Positions 32,902 to 42,959 of a stretch of DNA of 64,000 bases are shown in pieces. Below the pieces are notes generated by a model. The model did no database searches, was not told the origin of the DNA, and saw nothing but the letters and a program-made list of their open reading frames with translations. Every line of letters starts with the position of its first letter. Position 1 is the first letter of the stretch. The position numbers were made by a program, and so were the translations under genes. This DNA is from Woronichinia naegeliana WA131 (GTDB lineage Bacteria > Cyanobacteriota > Cyanobacteriia > Cyanobacteriales > Microcystaceae), in contig CP073041.1 in the NCBI GenBank assembly GCA_025370055.1, positions 6,790,272-6,854,271 on the forward strand. Reading direction: 5' to 3'.

Positions 32902-34590
32902 AGGGCTTGCTGAAAAAGTCAAAAAACGAAAGAAATGTGGGTTAGGGAAGTATGGACTGAAAAAGCATAGATAACTTATCCTTATGGAAACAAATCAAAA
33001 TACAGATTTTGTTTAATCTATTGTTCCTTTCTGTCTAAAAAGGTCAACACAAATCACTCCTCACAAAAGAGAGGAAAATTAACACCATTTTTCACAAGAA
33101 AAACGACTCTACAACTTTTTACTTTTTGTCTTCTGAAGTAGAGTAGAAAGATTCATTACCAAAAAGTTCATCGCAATTACCGTTTCCGAGGTCTCAGGTA
33201 GTTTGGCCATCACTCGACCAAGACTAAATTTCCTCTTTCCCTGTCCGAATTTACCCTCAATGGCATTACGCACTCTTTCATCTGAGCGTGCCTCTTTCTT
33301 TTTTTCTTTGCTCACCTCTTTCGGCGGTCTTCCCAATCGGGGACCACTCATTCTTATATCCCTTTCTTTACAATAAGCTCGATTCGCTTTTGTTCGATAG
33401 ATTTTATCCACATGAACCGATTCCGGATAACATCCTGTTTCCCTTTTATATTCTTCTATTCGCGCTTGTAAATCTCCCGATTCGTTGTAATTATCCCAAC
33501 TTAATTTGTCTAAGAAGACAAAGCCATTCACATTACTTGCCGATATTTTAGCTCCAAACTCTACTGCTTTTCCCGCTTTTCCACGCACTATTGGACGCAC
33601 GTGAGGTTGGCTTACACTCACAATTCTGTTTTCTACTTTATTTGTCTTTTTTTCATACATTTCTAACTGTTGCTCATACACTTTTCCTATCGTTACAAGC
33701 TCTTCTTGCTCTTTTTTCGTTAGTTTTTCTAACTTTGCTCCCTCTTCTATCATTTTTTCTATATGAGACAAGTTTCTTTTTATATATCCTAGTTGTTTTT
33801 TTGTTCCTTTTCTTCTTTCTTTTTTTGACACACGACGTTTTTTTGCTATGGCTAAGTACTCTTTTCTTGCCACTTCCCTATAAGTCCTCGGCTTTTCTTT
33901 CCTTTTCTCTTTTATTTCTTCATACAGCTTATCTATTATTTTTTCTGTTTTTTCTCTGGCATCATTCAATATTCCTATATCCGTTGGATATTTTATATCT
34001 GCTGGTGTACAAGTCGCATCTAACAATAACTTTCCTTCATTTTCTTTTTTTTCTGACGCTACACCCGTCGCTTTTTTTCTATTTCTTTATTAATTTTATT
34101 TATTAATTCCATTCCTATTTTTTTACGAAAATGAACCATCATTGACGCATTAAATGCTTCTTTGCTACTATAGCTTTCCATTCCTATAAAGTACTGTAAA
34201 TAAGGGTTCTCTTTTATTTGTTCTACTGTTTCTCTGTCACTTTTTCCTGAAATTTCTTTGATAATTAATGCTCCTAATGCCATTCTAAATGATTTGGCTG
34301 GGGCTCCTTTTTTTTCTGTGAAGTTTTTTGCATATTCTTCCTCATATTCTTCCCAGGGAATCATTTTTGACATTTCTATCCAACGATTTTCTTCGTCTAA
34401 CTGCCCGCCGAACAGATTTTTCAAGTTTTCTGGTGTTTCAATTGAGTACTGTTGCTTTCGGTACATCTGCTTTCTCTCTTCTTAATGCAATGGTTTTGAG
34501 GCATTCTACCCTATTTTCGTGCATTCTAGCGGTTCTTAATTCGCCTACTATTTTTCTCCGTAAAGGTTTCAGCTTTTTTCAGCAAGCCCT
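32902..34590 (-). mobile_element. Complete IS (IS5/IS1182-like) sharing ends with the 212-bp MITEs
   Basis: A 1689-bp element with ends AGGGCTTGCTGAAAAAGT and the complement of TTTTTTCAGCAAGCCCT. The 4-bp target ACCT is duplicated at 32898-32901 and 34591-34594. It encodes one transposase across a -1 frameshift. The same ends and the same 4-bp type of duplication bound the MITEs at 10377 and 18761. Confidence 0.88.
33109..34466 (-). CDS. IS5/IS1182-like transposase made by -1 frameshifting
   Basis: The first frame (34466 to 34059) encodes the DUF772-type N-terminal domain: GALIIKEISGKSDRETVEQI then KENPYLQYFIGM. The second frame (to 33109) encodes the DDE core and tail: LLLDATCTPADIKYPTDIG, VRPIVRGKAGKAVEFGAKIS, ESVHVDKIYRTKANRAYC and ARSDERVRNAIEGKFGQGKR. 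At 34078-34071 the message reads GA AAA AAA G, with the heptamer A AAA AAG correctly phased in frame 0. A -1 slip gives KKATGVASEKKENEGKLLLD and continues into the core. The full product would be about 450 residues. The plus-strand hydrophobic ORF across this region is antisense noise. Confidence 0.85.
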
Positions 34591-34958
34591 ACCTAGGCTC
34601 CATCACGCCTGAGTCTTTTCCCAAAATCTATGGTACTATACAGAGAGGAATTGTTTGAACGACAAATGCCCCACAAAACCTCAACCCTTAGTTAACGATG
34701 ATTCTAAGAATAAAGACCTTGCGTGAAGAATTCGATAGTGCTGTTAGTGGTGGGTATGTGTACGGAGAAATAATACGCAAAAAACCTTTCCCTGTTTACG
34801 CTGATCTAGGTACGGAACACCCCTACGAACCATCTACCAAGGATGACCCCAATACGGAATACAAAATATTTAGAAACTGTTCTGCGTATGTAGCGGAAAC
34901 AGAGGAAAAACTTGATCGCGGTGAATATGTTTCCAGTACGAAGGACACTACTGTAATC

Positions 34959-36084
34959 CTAAGTACAGGACAAAAAATGTAGGGAGTCGAGAAAAAGAGA
35001 AAAATTGGGTAGAGAAGGATTAAGAACAAGATGACGAAGATGGTCAAAACCAAGACGAAAAAGACTCTGCGCTAGGCGACCATGTTTCTTGAGGGGAATG
35101 GGATGAAGATGATGAATTGCTAGACCAGTTTTGAGAGACCAAGCCAAAGCTAAAGTCAGTAAAGCCAAAAGCTTACGAAGACGCTTGGGGTCAGTAAAGT
35201 GAGTAGATTCCAAGCAAAAGCCACGAGTCTTAAAGATGCCAAAAAGGGTTTCAATGCCCCAACGCAGGGCATAATCGTGAATAAGACCTTGGGAATCGGG
35301 ATGTCCAATGACGATGAGTAGAGAATTATCAGGCAAGCGAAGAGCCTCTACAGAAACAGGATATCCCCAAACCCGACAACTCCCTTGAAGACGTTGAGAT
35401 TCACTCTTTTGCAAGATGGGCAAAAATGACTTTGGCGGCCAAAAGCTTGCCATTGTGCTCAATCTTGTCCGTAGCCCGAATTCTCAGACAGAAAGCCAGT
35501 AGCGGTTCGAGCAGAAGATAGCGAAGCCAAGCCTGACCAATAAACTCACGGTCGCCACATAAACAACGAATCAGGGCGGTGGGAAAAATCTTGAGCATCT
35601 CCTCGATAAAACGCATTCGTTCATCACTGTTAGAATTGCCCTTTTTCTTGCTAAGCATCCACCACAAGATGGGAATGGCTACTCCTTCATGGACAATGCC
35701 GACAGTGAGGATATTATAACCATGACTGCCAAACTCCCAGGTTGTGCGGTCAATACTTAATACCCAAGGTTGAGGGATATCCAGCCAACTGACTACAATA
35801 CGGGCAATGTGATGGTAATCCAGCTCAAATCCTGAGAAAAAGCGTTGTAAGCGTTTGTAATGAGAATCCACCAATGCCCGACCTTCAAAACCCAGAGCCA
35901 ATTCTTTAAGGTTAACCGTTTTCACTTTGAGGAGGGCGAGTAAGAACAAGGCTAGGAAGGAGAGTCTGGCACCATGCCATCCCAAATGGGGTTTTAGGGC
36001 TTGTTTCAATGCGTTATATTGGTTCATGGGTTTTCTTACATTACGTTCATCTTCCATGAAACCCCTTTCTCGTATACTTTTCAA
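34959..36084 (-). pseudogene. IS4-type transposase, frameshifted
   Basis: The first frame (36084 to 35401) encodes the N-terminal and catalytic parts: VLSIDRTTWEFGSHGYNILT with the first Asp, IRCLCGDREFIGQAWLRYLL with the second, ending at VIFAHLAKE. The second frame (to 34959) continues QKSESQRLQGSCRVWGYPVS and holds the YREK-like Glu region in LRWGIETLFGIFKTRGF and the C-terminus. The frames differ by +1 near 35403-35412, with only a four-A tract there, so a one-base mutation is more likely than programmed slippage. The stop codon uses the last bases of the inverted repeat. Confidence 0.8.
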
Positions 36085-36104
36085 GCCTTTTGTCCTGTAC
36101 TTAG
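34959..36104 (-). mobile_element. IS4-type insertion sequence
   Basis: A 1146-bp element with perfect 17-bp terminal inverted repeats CTAAGTACAGGACAAAA and a 9-bp target duplication ACTGTAATC (34950-34958 and 36105-36113). Confidence 0.92.
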
Positions 36105-36126
36105 ACTGTAATCATATACTGCTAGT

Positions 36127-36270
36127 TTAAACCTTTACAGGAAGGACACGCCGCTTTCCCGAAGGCTTGGGCTGAGGCTTTATGTTATTGCCATGTTTCT
36201 CAAAAAATTCTTCTAATTCCTCTAACGGGAACTGCACTTCTGTTCCGTCTTTTAGCTTTCCAACGAACAT
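36127..36270 (-). CDS. Small hypothetical protein, 47 residues
   Basis: The minus strand reads MFVGKLKDGTEVQFPLEELE then EFFEKHGNNIKPQPKPSGKR and a short basic tail. ATG 36270 has AAGGAAA about 6-7 bases upstream, a good ribosome site, which is the main support. An acidic N-terminal half and a proline/lysine-rich C-terminus suggest a small binding protein or antitoxin-like peptide. The family is unknown. It is convergent with the interrupted gene at 34698. Confidence 0.55.
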   Translation of the reverse strand: MFVGKLKDGTEVQFPLEELEEFFEKHGNNIKPQPKPSGKRRVLPVKV

Positions 36271-37153
36271 AGTCTGTTTCCTTAAAATGACGATTTAAAT
36301 AATCAACGACTTATGGAATCGAGACATCTACTTTCCCTGTAGTTGTCAAGCTCCTTATATCCTTATATTAAGTCTAGCTTGATTGTCAAGAAAAGTGAAA
36401 TATTATCAAGAAAAGTCAAATTCTTACAGTTTCTAGTCGTTAGAGTCTTCTAACATAAAAAGAGGACACTAGATATGGTGTTCTCGGTTTGTCTGGCAGT
36501 CTTTAGATATGAATCCTAACTTCTAGAAATTTTTGATAAAAAATCTAACGCACAACAAGACTAGTTCCTATCTACTAAAATATGTTTTCGCTAAAATTAA
36601 CATTGTGATCAGGGATAACCAAATGTTCCTATGAATTTTTCCTTCCCCCAAACCCGTATCTTACGCTATAATTGTCAGACTGTACCCTTATAATCCTCAA
36701 ACTGTGACTGCTAAAGCCTAGACATAGTTCTATTAGCAGACTAAGAGCGACAAAACTGCCTTAATCCGACCTTATTGCTACGCACAGAGTCAGCACCCCG
36801 CACTGAAGTGAAGGCGGCTCTCTTGCCTGTAACTGAAGTTAGCTGACCAGCCTAAGTCCTTCGAGGACTACGTTATCTGAGTCAAGATACCCACGAATGC
36901 GTCGCTAGTTTGTGGCTCTATCGTCAACTATTAAACAGTTTTACGAGGGGTAAGACAGTGTAGTTGACCTAACAAGCTCAGATAACCTTGGCGAAGCGAA
37001 CCTTACGTCGTACAGGATAGGCGGACTTCGGCTGAGAAGCGAGATAGGAACTGTACCTCTTCCTGTCTCCCCCTTTATGGGGAATAAATTCCCGATCTGC
37101 GTTTTTCCTCTCAGGTCTGAAGACGCTGAATTTCCAAACTCCCATCTTTTCTT
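36271..37153. other. Long leader/intergenic region before rpoC1
   Basis: About 880 bases with no credible gene. The left part is AT-rich with a short direct repeat (TCAAGAAAAGT twice, near 36388-36418). The right part (about 36700-37140) is GC-richer and has hairpins, for example AGTCCT-TCG-AGGACT near 36855-36869. It presumably contains the rpoC1 promoter and a long 5' leader. A minus-strand ORF at 36941-37225 overlaps the rpoC1 start and is not believed. Confidence 0.45.
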
Positions 37154-39040
37154 ATGAAAGCCCAAATCGAACCCCGCTTTGACTACGTAAAAATTGCGAT
37201 CGCTTCTCCTGAAAGAATTCGTCAATGGGGAGAAAGAACCCTACCCAACGGAATGCTGGTCGGTGAAGTAACCAAACCAGAAACCATCAACTACCGCACC
37301 CTCAAGCCGGAAATGGATGGTCTGTTTTGTGAAAAGATTTTTGGCCCCTCGAAAGACTGGGAATGTTGGTGTGGAAAATATAAGCGCGTCAGACATCGGG
37401 GCATTGTCTGCGAACGTTGTGGTGTGGAAGTCACGGAGTCGCGGGTACGTCGTCATCGTATGGGCTTTATCAAATTAGCAGCCCCCGTCACCCACGTTTG
37501 GTATCTCAAAGGTATTCCCAGTTATCTCAGCATTCTGTTGGATATGCCTTTACGGGATGTGGAACAGATCGTTTATTTTAATGCCTACGTGGTTCTCAAT
37601 CCAGGCAACGCCAGTAATCTGCAATACAAACAATTACTGACGGGAGATCAATGGGTCGAAATCGAAGACCAGATCTACGCTGAAGATTCTGAACTCTCTG
37701 GCATCGAGGTCGGTATTGGAGCCGAAGCTATTCAACGGTTATTGGAAGAACTGGCCCTAGAAGAAGAAGCAGAACGTTTGCGGGAAGAAATTCTAGCCAG
37801 TAAGGGTCAAAAACGGGCCAAGCTCATTAAACGCTTGCGGGTAATCGATAACTTTATCGCCACCAATTCCCTACCGGAATGGATGGTACTCAGTGTGATT
37901 CCTGTTATCCCCCCCGATTTACGCCCGATGGTGCAATTAGATGGGGGTCGGTTTGCCACCTCTGACCTCAATGATCTCTATCGACGAGTGATCAACCGCA
38001 ATAACCGTCTAGCCCGCTTACAGGAAATTTTGGCCCCTGAAATCATTGTCCGTAACGAAAAACGGATGCTGCAAGAAGCGGTGGATGCCCTAATTGATAA
38101 TGGTCGTCGGGGTCGTACCGTCGTCGGAGCCAATAACCGTCCCCTGAAATCGCTGTCGGATATTATCGAAGGAAAACAGGGTCGTTTCCGTCAAAACCTT
38201 CTGGGTAAGCGGGTTGACTATTCGGGACGTTCCGTCATCGTCGTTGGGCCAAACTTAAAAATTTATCAGTGTGGTCTGCCCAGGGAAATGGCGATCGAGC
38301 TATTCCAACCCTTTGTTATTAACCGTTTGATTAAACTCAATATTGTCAATAACATTAAGGCCGCCAAAAAATTAATTTTGCGTAACGATCCTCAAGTCTG
38401 GTCGGTGTTAGACGAAGTGATCACGGGCCATCCCATCATGCTGAACCGTGCGCCAACCCTTCACCGTTTGGGGATTCAAGCCTTTGAGCCAATTCTGGTA
38501 GAAGGTCGAGCCATTCAACTTCATCCCCTGGTTTGTCCCGCCTTTAACGCTGACTTTGACGGAGATCAAATGGCGGTACACGTTCCTCTGTCCTTAGAAT
38601 CCCAGGCAGAAGCTCGATTACTGATGCTGGCTTGTCATAATGTGCTTTCTCCAGCTACGGGACGGCCCATTGTGGCTCCTTCCCAGGATATGGTTTTAGG
38701 CTGTTACTATCTCACTGCCACCAATCCTAAGACCCAGTTGGGAGAAGGACGCTACTTTGCCAATCTTGAAGATGTGCTCAAAGCCTATGATCAGGGACAG
38801 TTATCCCTCCATGCCGCCATTTGGGTTCGCCATAAGGAGACCGATGTCGTCACTGAAAAACCAGATAATGAGGTGATAAAAACAGAAACCCTAGAAGATG
38901 GTAGCGTTATGAAGTACTATCGCGAACGGAAAACAAGGGAAACGGCTACGGGAGAATTACTTGCCCAGTATATTTACACCACGCCGGGACGGATTATCTA
39001 CAATAAAACGATTCACGAAGCCTTAGCGGTTATGGTTTAA
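37154..39040 (+). CDS. rpoC1: RNA polymerase gamma subunit (split beta-prime N-part)
   Basis: A 628-residue RpoC1, the N-terminal half of beta-prime that is a separate subunit in cyanobacteria and plastids. The zinc-binding segment is at about 70-95 ([20 protein letters not shown]). The lid and clamp regions follow, then the catalytic Mg-binding loop [16 protein letters not shown] near 465-480. It ends at the usual split point. rpoB and rpoC2 are not adjacent: comM follows after 14 bases. An isolated rpoC1 also occurs in Synechocystis-like genomes. The long untranslated region upstream suggests regulation by its own promoter. Confidence 0.96.
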   Translation: MKAQIEPRFDYVKIAIASPERIRQWGERTLPNGMLVGEVTKPETINYRTLKPEMDGLFCEKIFGPSKDWECWCGKYKRVRHRGIVCERCGVEVTESRVRRHRMGFIKLAAPVTHVWYLKGIPSYLSILLDMPLRDVEQIVYFNAYVVLNPGNASNLQYKQLLTGDQWVEIEDQIYAEDSELSGIEVGIGAEAIQRLLEELALEEEAERLREEILASKGQKRAKLIKRLRVIDNFIATNSLPEWMVLSVIPVIPPDLRPMVQLDGGRFATSDLNDLYRRVINRNNRLARLQEILAPEIIVRNEKRMLQEAVDALIDNGRRGRTVVGANNRPLKSLSDIIEGKQGRFRQNLLGKRVDYSGRSVIVVGPNLKIYQCGLPREMAIELFQPFVINRLIKLNIVNNIKAAKKLILRNDPQVWSVLDEVITGHPIMLNRAPTLHRLGIQAFEPILVEGRAIQLHPLVCPAFNADFDGDQMAVHVPLSLESQAEARLLMLACHNVLSPATGRPIVAPSQDMVLGCYYLTATNPKTQLGEGRYFANLEDVLKAYDQGQLSLHAAIWVRHKETDVVTEKPDNEVIKTETLEDGSVMKYYRERKTRETATGELLAQYIYTTPGRIIYNKTIHEALAVMV

Positions 39041-39054
39041 TTGGCCAGAAAGCG

Positions 39055-40584
39055 ATGTTAGCAAGGGTTTGGAGTGCTTCTCTGATTGGCATTGAGGCTG
39101 TCAAGGTAGGGGTAGAAGTGGATGTATCGGGAGGATTGCCTTCGATTACGGTGGTCGGTCTTCCTGATACGGCTGTTCAAGAATCCCGCGAACGGGTTAA
39201 GGCGGCCCTCAAAAATGCGGGGTTTGCTTTTCCAGTGCGTAAAATCGTGGTGAATTTAACCCCTGCCGATCTTCGTAAGGAAGGCCCTAGTTTTGATTTG
39301 CCCATCGGTGTGGGCATTTTAGCGGCTTCAGAACAGATTGATCCCCAATTGTTAGGGGACTTTATGTTTCTGGGAGAAATGTCTTTAGATGGTAGTTTGC
39401 GATCTGTGGCTGGAGTGTTGCCGATCGCCGCTACAGCCCAGAAGTTAGGGTTAAAGGGCATTGTGGTTCCCGTTGATAATGCCCAGGAAGCGGCAGTGGT
39501 TAAGGGCATTGAAGTTTATGGATTCAAACATATCGGGGAAGTAGCCCAGTTTTTGGCAGAGCCAAACCAACATCAGCCTGTGCAAAAAGATGCGTTAACT
39601 GAATTTCGGCGATCGCCTTTACTGTTAGCGGATCTCAAGGATGTCAAGGGTCAAAATCATGCCCGCAGAGCCTTAGAAATTGCGGCGGCCGGAGGTCATA
39701 ACTTGATTTTTGTAGGGCCGCCTGGCAGTGGCAAGACCATGCTGGCCCGACGTTTGCCCAGTATTTTGCCGCCTTTGGCCTTCGATGAAGCCCTAGAAGT
39801 GTCTCAGATTCATTCGGTGGCCGGATTATTAAAAGAACGGGGTTCCCTAATCCAAGCCCGTCCCTTTCGCAGTCCCCACCATTCCGCCTCTGGCCCTTCT
39901 CTTGTGGGTGGTGGCAGTTTTCCGCGACCAGGTGAAATCTCCCTTGCCCATCGTGGCATTTTGTTCCTAGATGAACTAACCGAATTTAAGCGCAATGTCT
40001 TGGAATTTTTACGTCAACCCCTAGAAGATGGCTTCGTTACCATTTCTCGTACTCGTCAATCGGTCATTTTTCCGGCTCAATTTACCCTGGTTGCGAGTAC
40101 AAATCCCTGTCCCTGTGGCTATTTTGGTGATCCTATTCAAGCCTGTTCCTGTTCGCCTCGTCAACGGGAGATGTATTGGGCTAAGTTATCTGGCCCCTTA
40201 ATGGATCGCATTGATCTACAGGTGGCGGTTAATCGACTGAAACCTGAAGAAATGACCCAACAAAGTCAGGGCGAAACCTCCCAATCCGTTCTAGAACGGG
40301 TCAACCAAGCCCGCGATCGCGCCCAAAAACGTTTTCAAGCTCAGGGGAAAATTGTCTGTAATGCAGAAATGCAGGCTAATCATCTGCGCCAATTTTGTCC
40401 CTTGGATGATGCTAGTCGTAGCCTATTAGAAGGAGCCATTCGTAAATTAGGACTATCGGCTAGGGCAATGGATCGAATTTTAAAAGTATCGCGGACGATC
40501 GCTGATCTGGCTCAATCTGACCCAATCCAAAGTCATCATCTAGCTGAAGCAATCCAATATCGCACCCTAGACCGTTTTAACTAA
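39055..40584 (+). CDS. comM: YifB/ComM-type Mg-chelatase-like AAA+ ATPase
   Basis: A 509-residue ComM/YifB protein, a hexameric AAA+ helicase that in competent bacteria promotes branch migration during natural transformation. The N-terminal Lon-like fold spans about 1-170 (VGVEVDVSGGLPSITVVGLP, then NLTPADLRKEGPSFDLPIG). Walker A is GPPGSGKTMLARRLPS near 222-237 and Walker B is FLDELTEFKRNVLEFLRQPL. A cysteine cluster (NPCPCGYFGD, ACSCSPRQ) and the C-terminal Mg-chelatase domain follow. Length is normal. It starts 14 bases after rpoC1, so it is probably co-transcribed. Confidence 0.93.
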   Translation: MLARVWSASLIGIEAVKVGVEVDVSGGLPSITVVGLPDTAVQESRERVKAALKNAGFAFPVRKIVVNLTPADLRKEGPSFDLPIGVGILAASEQIDPQLLGDFMFLGEMSLDGSLRSVAGVLPIAATAQKLGLKGIVVPVDNAQEAAVVKGIEVYGFKHIGEVAQFLAEPNQHQPVQKDALTEFRRSPLLLADLKDVKGQNHARRALEIAAAGGHNLIFVGPPGSGKTMLARRLPSILPPLAFDEALEVSQIHSVAGLLKERGSLIQARPFRSPHHSASGPSLVGGGSFPRPGEISLAHRGILFLDELTEFKRNVLEFLRQPLEDGFVTISRTRQSVIFPAQFTLVASTNPCPCGYFGDPIQACSCSPRQREMYWAKLSGPLMDRIDLQVAVNRLKPEEMTQQSQGETSQSVLERVNQARDRAQKRFQAQGKIVCNAEMQANHLRQFCPLDDASRSLLEGAIRKLGLSARAMDRILKVSRTIADLAQSDPIQSHHLAEAIQYRTLDRFN

Positions 40585-40905
40585 GTACGGTCATAGGTTG
40601 TGAATTTAAAAAAGAGGAGATAATATAAGAAAGAACAACAAAAACGAGTTAAAAGATTAAGAAGTGATTAAGCTAGAATTCACAAAATAAAGACGAAAAA
40701 CTTTTAGGTTCTTCTGGCTATGCGGTAGAAGATGTATAATAAGACACAGTATATGAGGATGACATCAATGTTATTTTTTCTGGAAAATCTCCCTACCTGT
40801 AAATAATTCGTTGATAGATTATCCTGTGAAACGGTACGATAGGGCTTTCGAGCTCGCGTCAGATGTAATCAACGAAAATTTTACAGCAAGAAAAATGCTA
40901 TAGCA
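40585..40905. other. Intergenic between convergent comM and ktrA
   Basis: AT-rich, with no supported ORF beyond a 17-codon frame near 40765. Nothing recognised. Confidence 0.4.
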
Positions 40906-41595
40906 TTAATCAATTAAGCGGTGAATATCATCATTCAGTCCAATTAACACCATAATCATACCTCTATAAAGTCTTTCTGTCGGCATAGGATTAATTTTAA
41001 ATTTCTCTTCATTCCCGATCGCTAAAATACTCACGCCATAATGTTGACGAATATTTAATTCAGCTAGGGTTTTATTACAAAACTGATCAGGAACCATCAC
41101 TTCAACAATGCTATTTTCGGGATCGAGTTGAAAACGATCCACAATAGAAGGCTTGGTGAGACGATAGGCTAAATCTCGACCGGCATCCTGTTCTGGGAAA
41201 ACAATTAAATCAGCCCCTAAACGTTTAAGAATTTTCTCGTGGGTTTCGGAAGACACTTTGGCAACCACATATTTAACACCGCCTTCCTTCAAATTGAGCA
41301 CGGTAATAATACTCTCTTTGAGGTAATTTCCCACGGCCACAATTACCGTTTCAAATTCAAATATTCCAGCCTCTTTCAGCGCATTAACATCAGTAGAATC
41401 TAAACAGATAGCATTACTAACTACCCTCGCTGCTAATGCTTCAGCCACTAATTTTTCATCTTGATCAATACCTAGCACTTCATAGCCATTCTGATGTAAA
41501 GTGTCACAAACGGCTCTACCAAAACGGCCTAGACCAATCACCGCAAATTGACGGTTAACTTGACGAAGAAGATTAAAAAGAGTTTTAGTTTTCAT
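40906..41595 (-). CDS. ktrA: Ktr potassium uptake, cytoplasmic gating subunit
   Basis: A 229-residue KtrA/TrkA. The N-terminal RCK domain binds nucleotide: FAVIGLGRFGRAVCDTLHQN then GYEVLGIDQDEKLV. The C-terminal TrkA_C domain begins near 145 (LDPENSIVEVMVPDQF) and ends with MIMVLIGLNDDIHRL. It forms an octameric ring gating the KtrB channel in the plasma membrane. It is the last gene of dgdA-ktrB-ktrA, 15 bases after ktrB. In Synechocystis the Ktr system matters for potassium uptake under osmotic stress. Confidence 0.93.
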   Translation of the reverse strand: MKTKTLFNLLRQVNRQFAVIGLGRFGRAVCDTLHQNGYEVLGIDQDEKLVAEALAARVVSNAICLDSTDVNALKEAGIFEFETVIVAVGNYLKESIITVLNLKEGGVKYVVAKVSSETHEKILKRLGADLIVFPEQDAGRDLAYRLTKPSIVDRFQLDPENSIVEVMVPDQFCNKTLAELNIRQHYGVSILAIGNEEKFKINPMPTERLYRGMIMVLIGLNDDIHRLID

Positions 41596-41610
41596 TCACT
41601 TAAGTGTTAA

Positions 41611-42957
41611 TTAACCGATTAACAAATTCTCTTCTGGATATTTGATCATACTGGGACGAGGATCTCCCAAAATCGCTGCCATTAATAAAATAACACCAAC
41701 CCGACCAATATACATGGTCGCAATGATGACGAACTGGGAAAAGGCAGATAAACTGGCGGTAATTCCCATCGATAAACCAACCGTTCCAAAGGCAGAAACC
41801 ACTTCAAATAGAATAGCGATCGTATCTAGAGCGGAAGGGAGTCTAGTTTCAACAAAGGCAATTAAGCTGGTGGCAATAATCACGGTCATGGCCGAGCCAA
41901 AAACAACCGCGATCGCCTTGAGAATTAGGGGCATAGGAATAGTACGACGGTAAATAATTACTTCTTCATTACCCCGTAGGACAGAACGAGTGCAGACCGC
42001 TAAAATACTTAAGGTAGTGGTTTTAATTCCTCCTCCCGTTCCGCTAGGACTGGCCCCGATAAACATTAACAACATGGTCATCAAGAGAGCATTAATTTCT
42101 AGTTTACCATTGTCAATGGTATTAAATCCGGCGGTGCGAGTGGTGACGGACTGAAACCAAGCCGCTAATAATTTATCCTTCCCATTAAAATCGGCGATCG
42201 TTTCGGGATTTTTATATTCGATAAACAGGAAAGCGATCATCCCCAAGACCAGTAAAATTAGGGTAGAGCGGATCACCACTTTAAAATTAAGGGAAAAATT
42301 AAAGCGTCGGCCTTTGCCAAATTTAAGGTTAGTTAGCCAGAGATATAATTCAATAATTACCTGATAGCCAATGCCACCAAAAATGATCAGTCCGGTAATC
42401 ACCAAATTGACGATTAGGGAATCATAGTAACCCATTAAGTTATCTTTAAAAAGACTAAAACCAGCATTATTAAAAGCACTAACACTATGAAAAATTCCCA
42501 GCCAGAGAGATTCCCCTAAATTATAGCTTTGAGCAAATTTATAGGTGAGAAAAAAAGCTCCTGTCAATTCAAAAATCAGGGTAGTGGCAATAATTGACTT
42601 GACTAAATTACGACTGCCCTGCAAAAAGGGTCGATCAAAAGATTCTTGAATCGCAAACTTCTGCTGAAGATCAAACCTTCGGCCAATCAACAGCATTAAA
42701 AAAGTCGTTACCGTCATATAACCGAGTCCTCCAACCTGAACCAATAGCAATAAAATTAACTCTCCCCAAAAGGAAAAGTAACTATTGGGATCAACGACTG
42801 CTAAACCCGTCACACAAACGGCGGAAGTGGACATAAAAAGTGCCGTTAAAAAACTGCCCCAGGTGCCATCGGTAAGAGAAAAGGGCATCATTAAAAGCAA
42901 AGTTCCTAGTCCAATTACTGCCAGGAAACCGAGGCAAATGGTTCGAGAAATCGTCAT
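41611..42957 (-). CDS. ktrB: Ktr potassium uptake, membrane subunit
   Basis: A 448-residue KtrB of the TrkH/TrkG/KtrB superfamily. It has four membrane-pore-membrane repeats, with pore-loop glycines visible in STSAVCVTGLAVVD, HSVSAFNNAGFSLF, SVTTRTAGFNTID and VVSAFGTVGLSMGI. The intramembrane gate region IGASPSGTGGGIKTTTLSIL is clear. The transporter brings in potassium coupled to sodium. It starts 2 bases after the upstream glycosyltransferase and ends 15 bases before ktrA, so all three are one transcript. Confidence 0.94.
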   Translation of the reverse strand: MTISRTICLGFLAVIGLGTLLLMMPFSLTDGTWGSFLTALFMSTSAVCVTGLAVVDPNSYFSFWGELILLLLVQVGGLGYMTVTTFLMLLIGRRFDLQQKFAIQESFDRPFLQGSRNLVKSIIATTLIFELTGAFFLTYKFAQSYNLGESLWLGIFHSVSAFNNAGFSLFKDNLMGYYDSLIVNLVITGLIIFGGIGYQVIIELYLWLTNLKFGKGRRFNFSLNFKVVIRSTLILLVLGMIAFLFIEYKNPETIADFNGKDKLLAAWFQSVTTRTAGFNTIDNGKLEINALLMTMLLMFIGASPSGTGGGIKTTTLSILAVCTRSVLRGNEEVIIYRRTIPMPLILKAIAVVFGSAMTVIIATSLIAFVETRLPSALDTIAILFEVVSAFGTVGLSMGITASLSAFSQFVIIATMYIGRVGVILLMAAILGDPRPSMIKYPEENLLIG

Positions 42958-42959
42958 CT

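Larger units (their letters stand above)
34698..36125 (+). pseudogene. Small hypothetical gene interrupted by an IS4-type element
   Basis: Codons from ATG 34698 encode MILRIKTLREEFDSAVSGGY then VYGEIIRKKPFPVYADLGTE and on to TKDTTVI at 34958. The IS follows. Past the duplicated 9-bp target the same frame gives IYC and a stop at 36123-36125. The uninterrupted gene would encode 90 residues. Because only the last three codons are displaced, a nearly full product ending in STGQKM (stop at 34982) could still be made. The family is not recognised. The small minus-strand gene at 36127 is convergent. Confidence 0.75.

Noticed and set aside
33591-34106. Long hydrophobic plus-strand ORF that could be a membrane protein
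   Set aside because: It is antisense to the IS transposase; the Phe/Leu-rich composition is the complement of Lys/Glu-rich coding sequence, and it lacks a ribosome site.
36941-37225. Minus-strand ORF before rpoC1
   Set aside because: It overlaps the rpoC1 start, has an odd composition and no ribosome site; the rpoC1 N-terminus is certain.
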